Positions 5,312 to 5,621 of a DNA stretch of 5,621 nucleotides are shown piece after piece. Source of the stretch: Ardenticatenaceae bacterium. GTDB lineage: Bacteria > Chloroflexota > Anaerolineae > Promineifilales > Promineifilaceae. The notes below the pieces were generated by a model. It searched no databases and was not told the origin of the DNA. It worked only from the letters and a program-made list of their open reading frames with translations. The stretch spans positions 1 to 5,621 of the forward strand of contig JACKCD010000100.1 in NCBI GenBank assembly GCA_020634215.1, in the 5' to 3' direction. Each line of letters opens with the position of its first letter. Position 1 is the first letter of the stretch. A program made the position numbers and the translations under genes.

Positions 5312-5621
5312 CACTGGCTTGTGACAAAACGCCGGAAGCGGAACGCATTCTCCGGCAACTGCAAATCCATGCCAAAATGGTCAGGGCCAACGGCTTCTAC
5401 CTTCGCCACAATGACGCTTAGCTCATCTCGATCAAACGCATCCCCCACCGCCTCCATAAACTCAAACGGCGTGGACACGGCGGCCACGTTTGGTACTCCT
5501 GCCCCCTGAGCAATCGCCGCCAAGTCGGTAATGCCCTCGGTGGTGTGGGAGGCAAAACCGCCGGTGGAAAGCAGGCTGCCGTTGTCAAAAATGATGTGGG
5601 TCATGTTTTTGGGGCGATACC
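5311..5621 (-). CDS. ThDP-dependent enzyme, C-terminal part (sulfopyruvate/phosphonopyruvate decarboxylase beta-like), 5' end outside window
   Basis: The last 102 codons are visible. The frame is open through the window edge, and the residues before the Met at 5604-5602 read YRPKN. That is normal family sequence, so this Met is internal and the true start lies beyond 5621. IIFDNGSLLSTGG is the end of the ThDP pyrophosphate-binding motif, with the Asn of FDN as the metal ligand; the matching GDG lies upstream. It is followed by TDLAAIAQGAGVPNV and a C-terminal ENAFRFRRF, as in the short ThDP-binding subunits of ComE-type sulfopyruvate decarboxylase and phosphonopyruvate decarboxylase. The true substrate cannot be decided from this fragment; acetolactate synthase-like or benzoylformate decarboxylase-like enzymes are alternatives. 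If it is ComE-type, an alpha subunit gene should lie just upstream. The cyclase gene follows after 36 bp, suggesting an operon. Confidence 0.78.
   Translation of the reverse strand, partial: YRPKNMTHIIFDNGSLLSTGGFASHTTEGITDLAAIAQGAGVPNVAAVSTPFEFMEAVGDAFDRDELSVIVAKVEAVGPDHFGMDLQLPENAFRFRRFVTSQ

Noticed and set aside
1..5621. CRISPR array, tRNA, insertion sequence, phage genes or an anti-phage system
   Set aside because: No regularly spaced repeats, cloverleaf, transposase motifs or defence-domain signatures were seen in either strand.

Overview
The window is a piece of a bacterial chromosome of moderate-to-high GC, mostly coding on the minus strand. The gene set is a large Asp-box (BNR) beta-propeller protein, a secreted two-domain fasciclin protein, a nucleoside hydrolase with a variant metal-binding loop, a KynB-like cyclase family protein and a ThDP-dependent decarboxylase-like enzyme. 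Together with a recurrent AACGGCCGTT palindrome, this fits a Chloroflexota (Anaerolineae-like) genome best. That placement is an inference from style of gene content; no marker gene is present. I see no phage, transposon, CRISPR, tRNA or rRNA.

Layout from left to right. (1) Positions 1-1832, minus strand: the first 610 codons of an intracellular-looking BNR/VPS10-like propeller protein whose 3' end lies outside the window. (2) 1833-2110: a spacer with two AAACGGCCGTTT palindromes and the terminator of the next gene. (3) 2111-3034, minus: a secreted protein of two FAS1 domains with a GTG start, a good ribosome binding site and a candidate sigma70 promoter in an AT-rich leader. (4) 3196-3237: a perfect 17-bp hairpin, the likely terminator of the nucleoside hydrolase gene at 3240-4151 (minus). 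(5) 4227-4424, plus: ywbE, the only plus-strand gene, divergent from the nucleoside hydrolase and apparently transcribed without a leader. (6) 4413-4487: a G-rich, heptamer-like repeat block folding into a 21-bp-arm inverted repeat between the convergent ywbE and cyclase genes. (7) 4486-5274, minus: a cyclase family hydrolase. (8) 5311-5621, minus: the C-terminal part of a ThDP-dependent enzyme, 36 bp upstream of the cyclase and probably in its operon.

The genes look like separate transcription units of housekeeping, salvage or accessory metabolism rather than one dedicated system. The exception is the ThDP enzyme-cyclase pair, which plausibly acts on consecutive or related carboxylic acid substrates. 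The strongest unexplained signal is the decamer palindrome AACGGCCGTT: seven exact copies in 5.6 kb. Two are intergenic, and all five coding copies are read in the same codon phase as Thr-Ala-Val.
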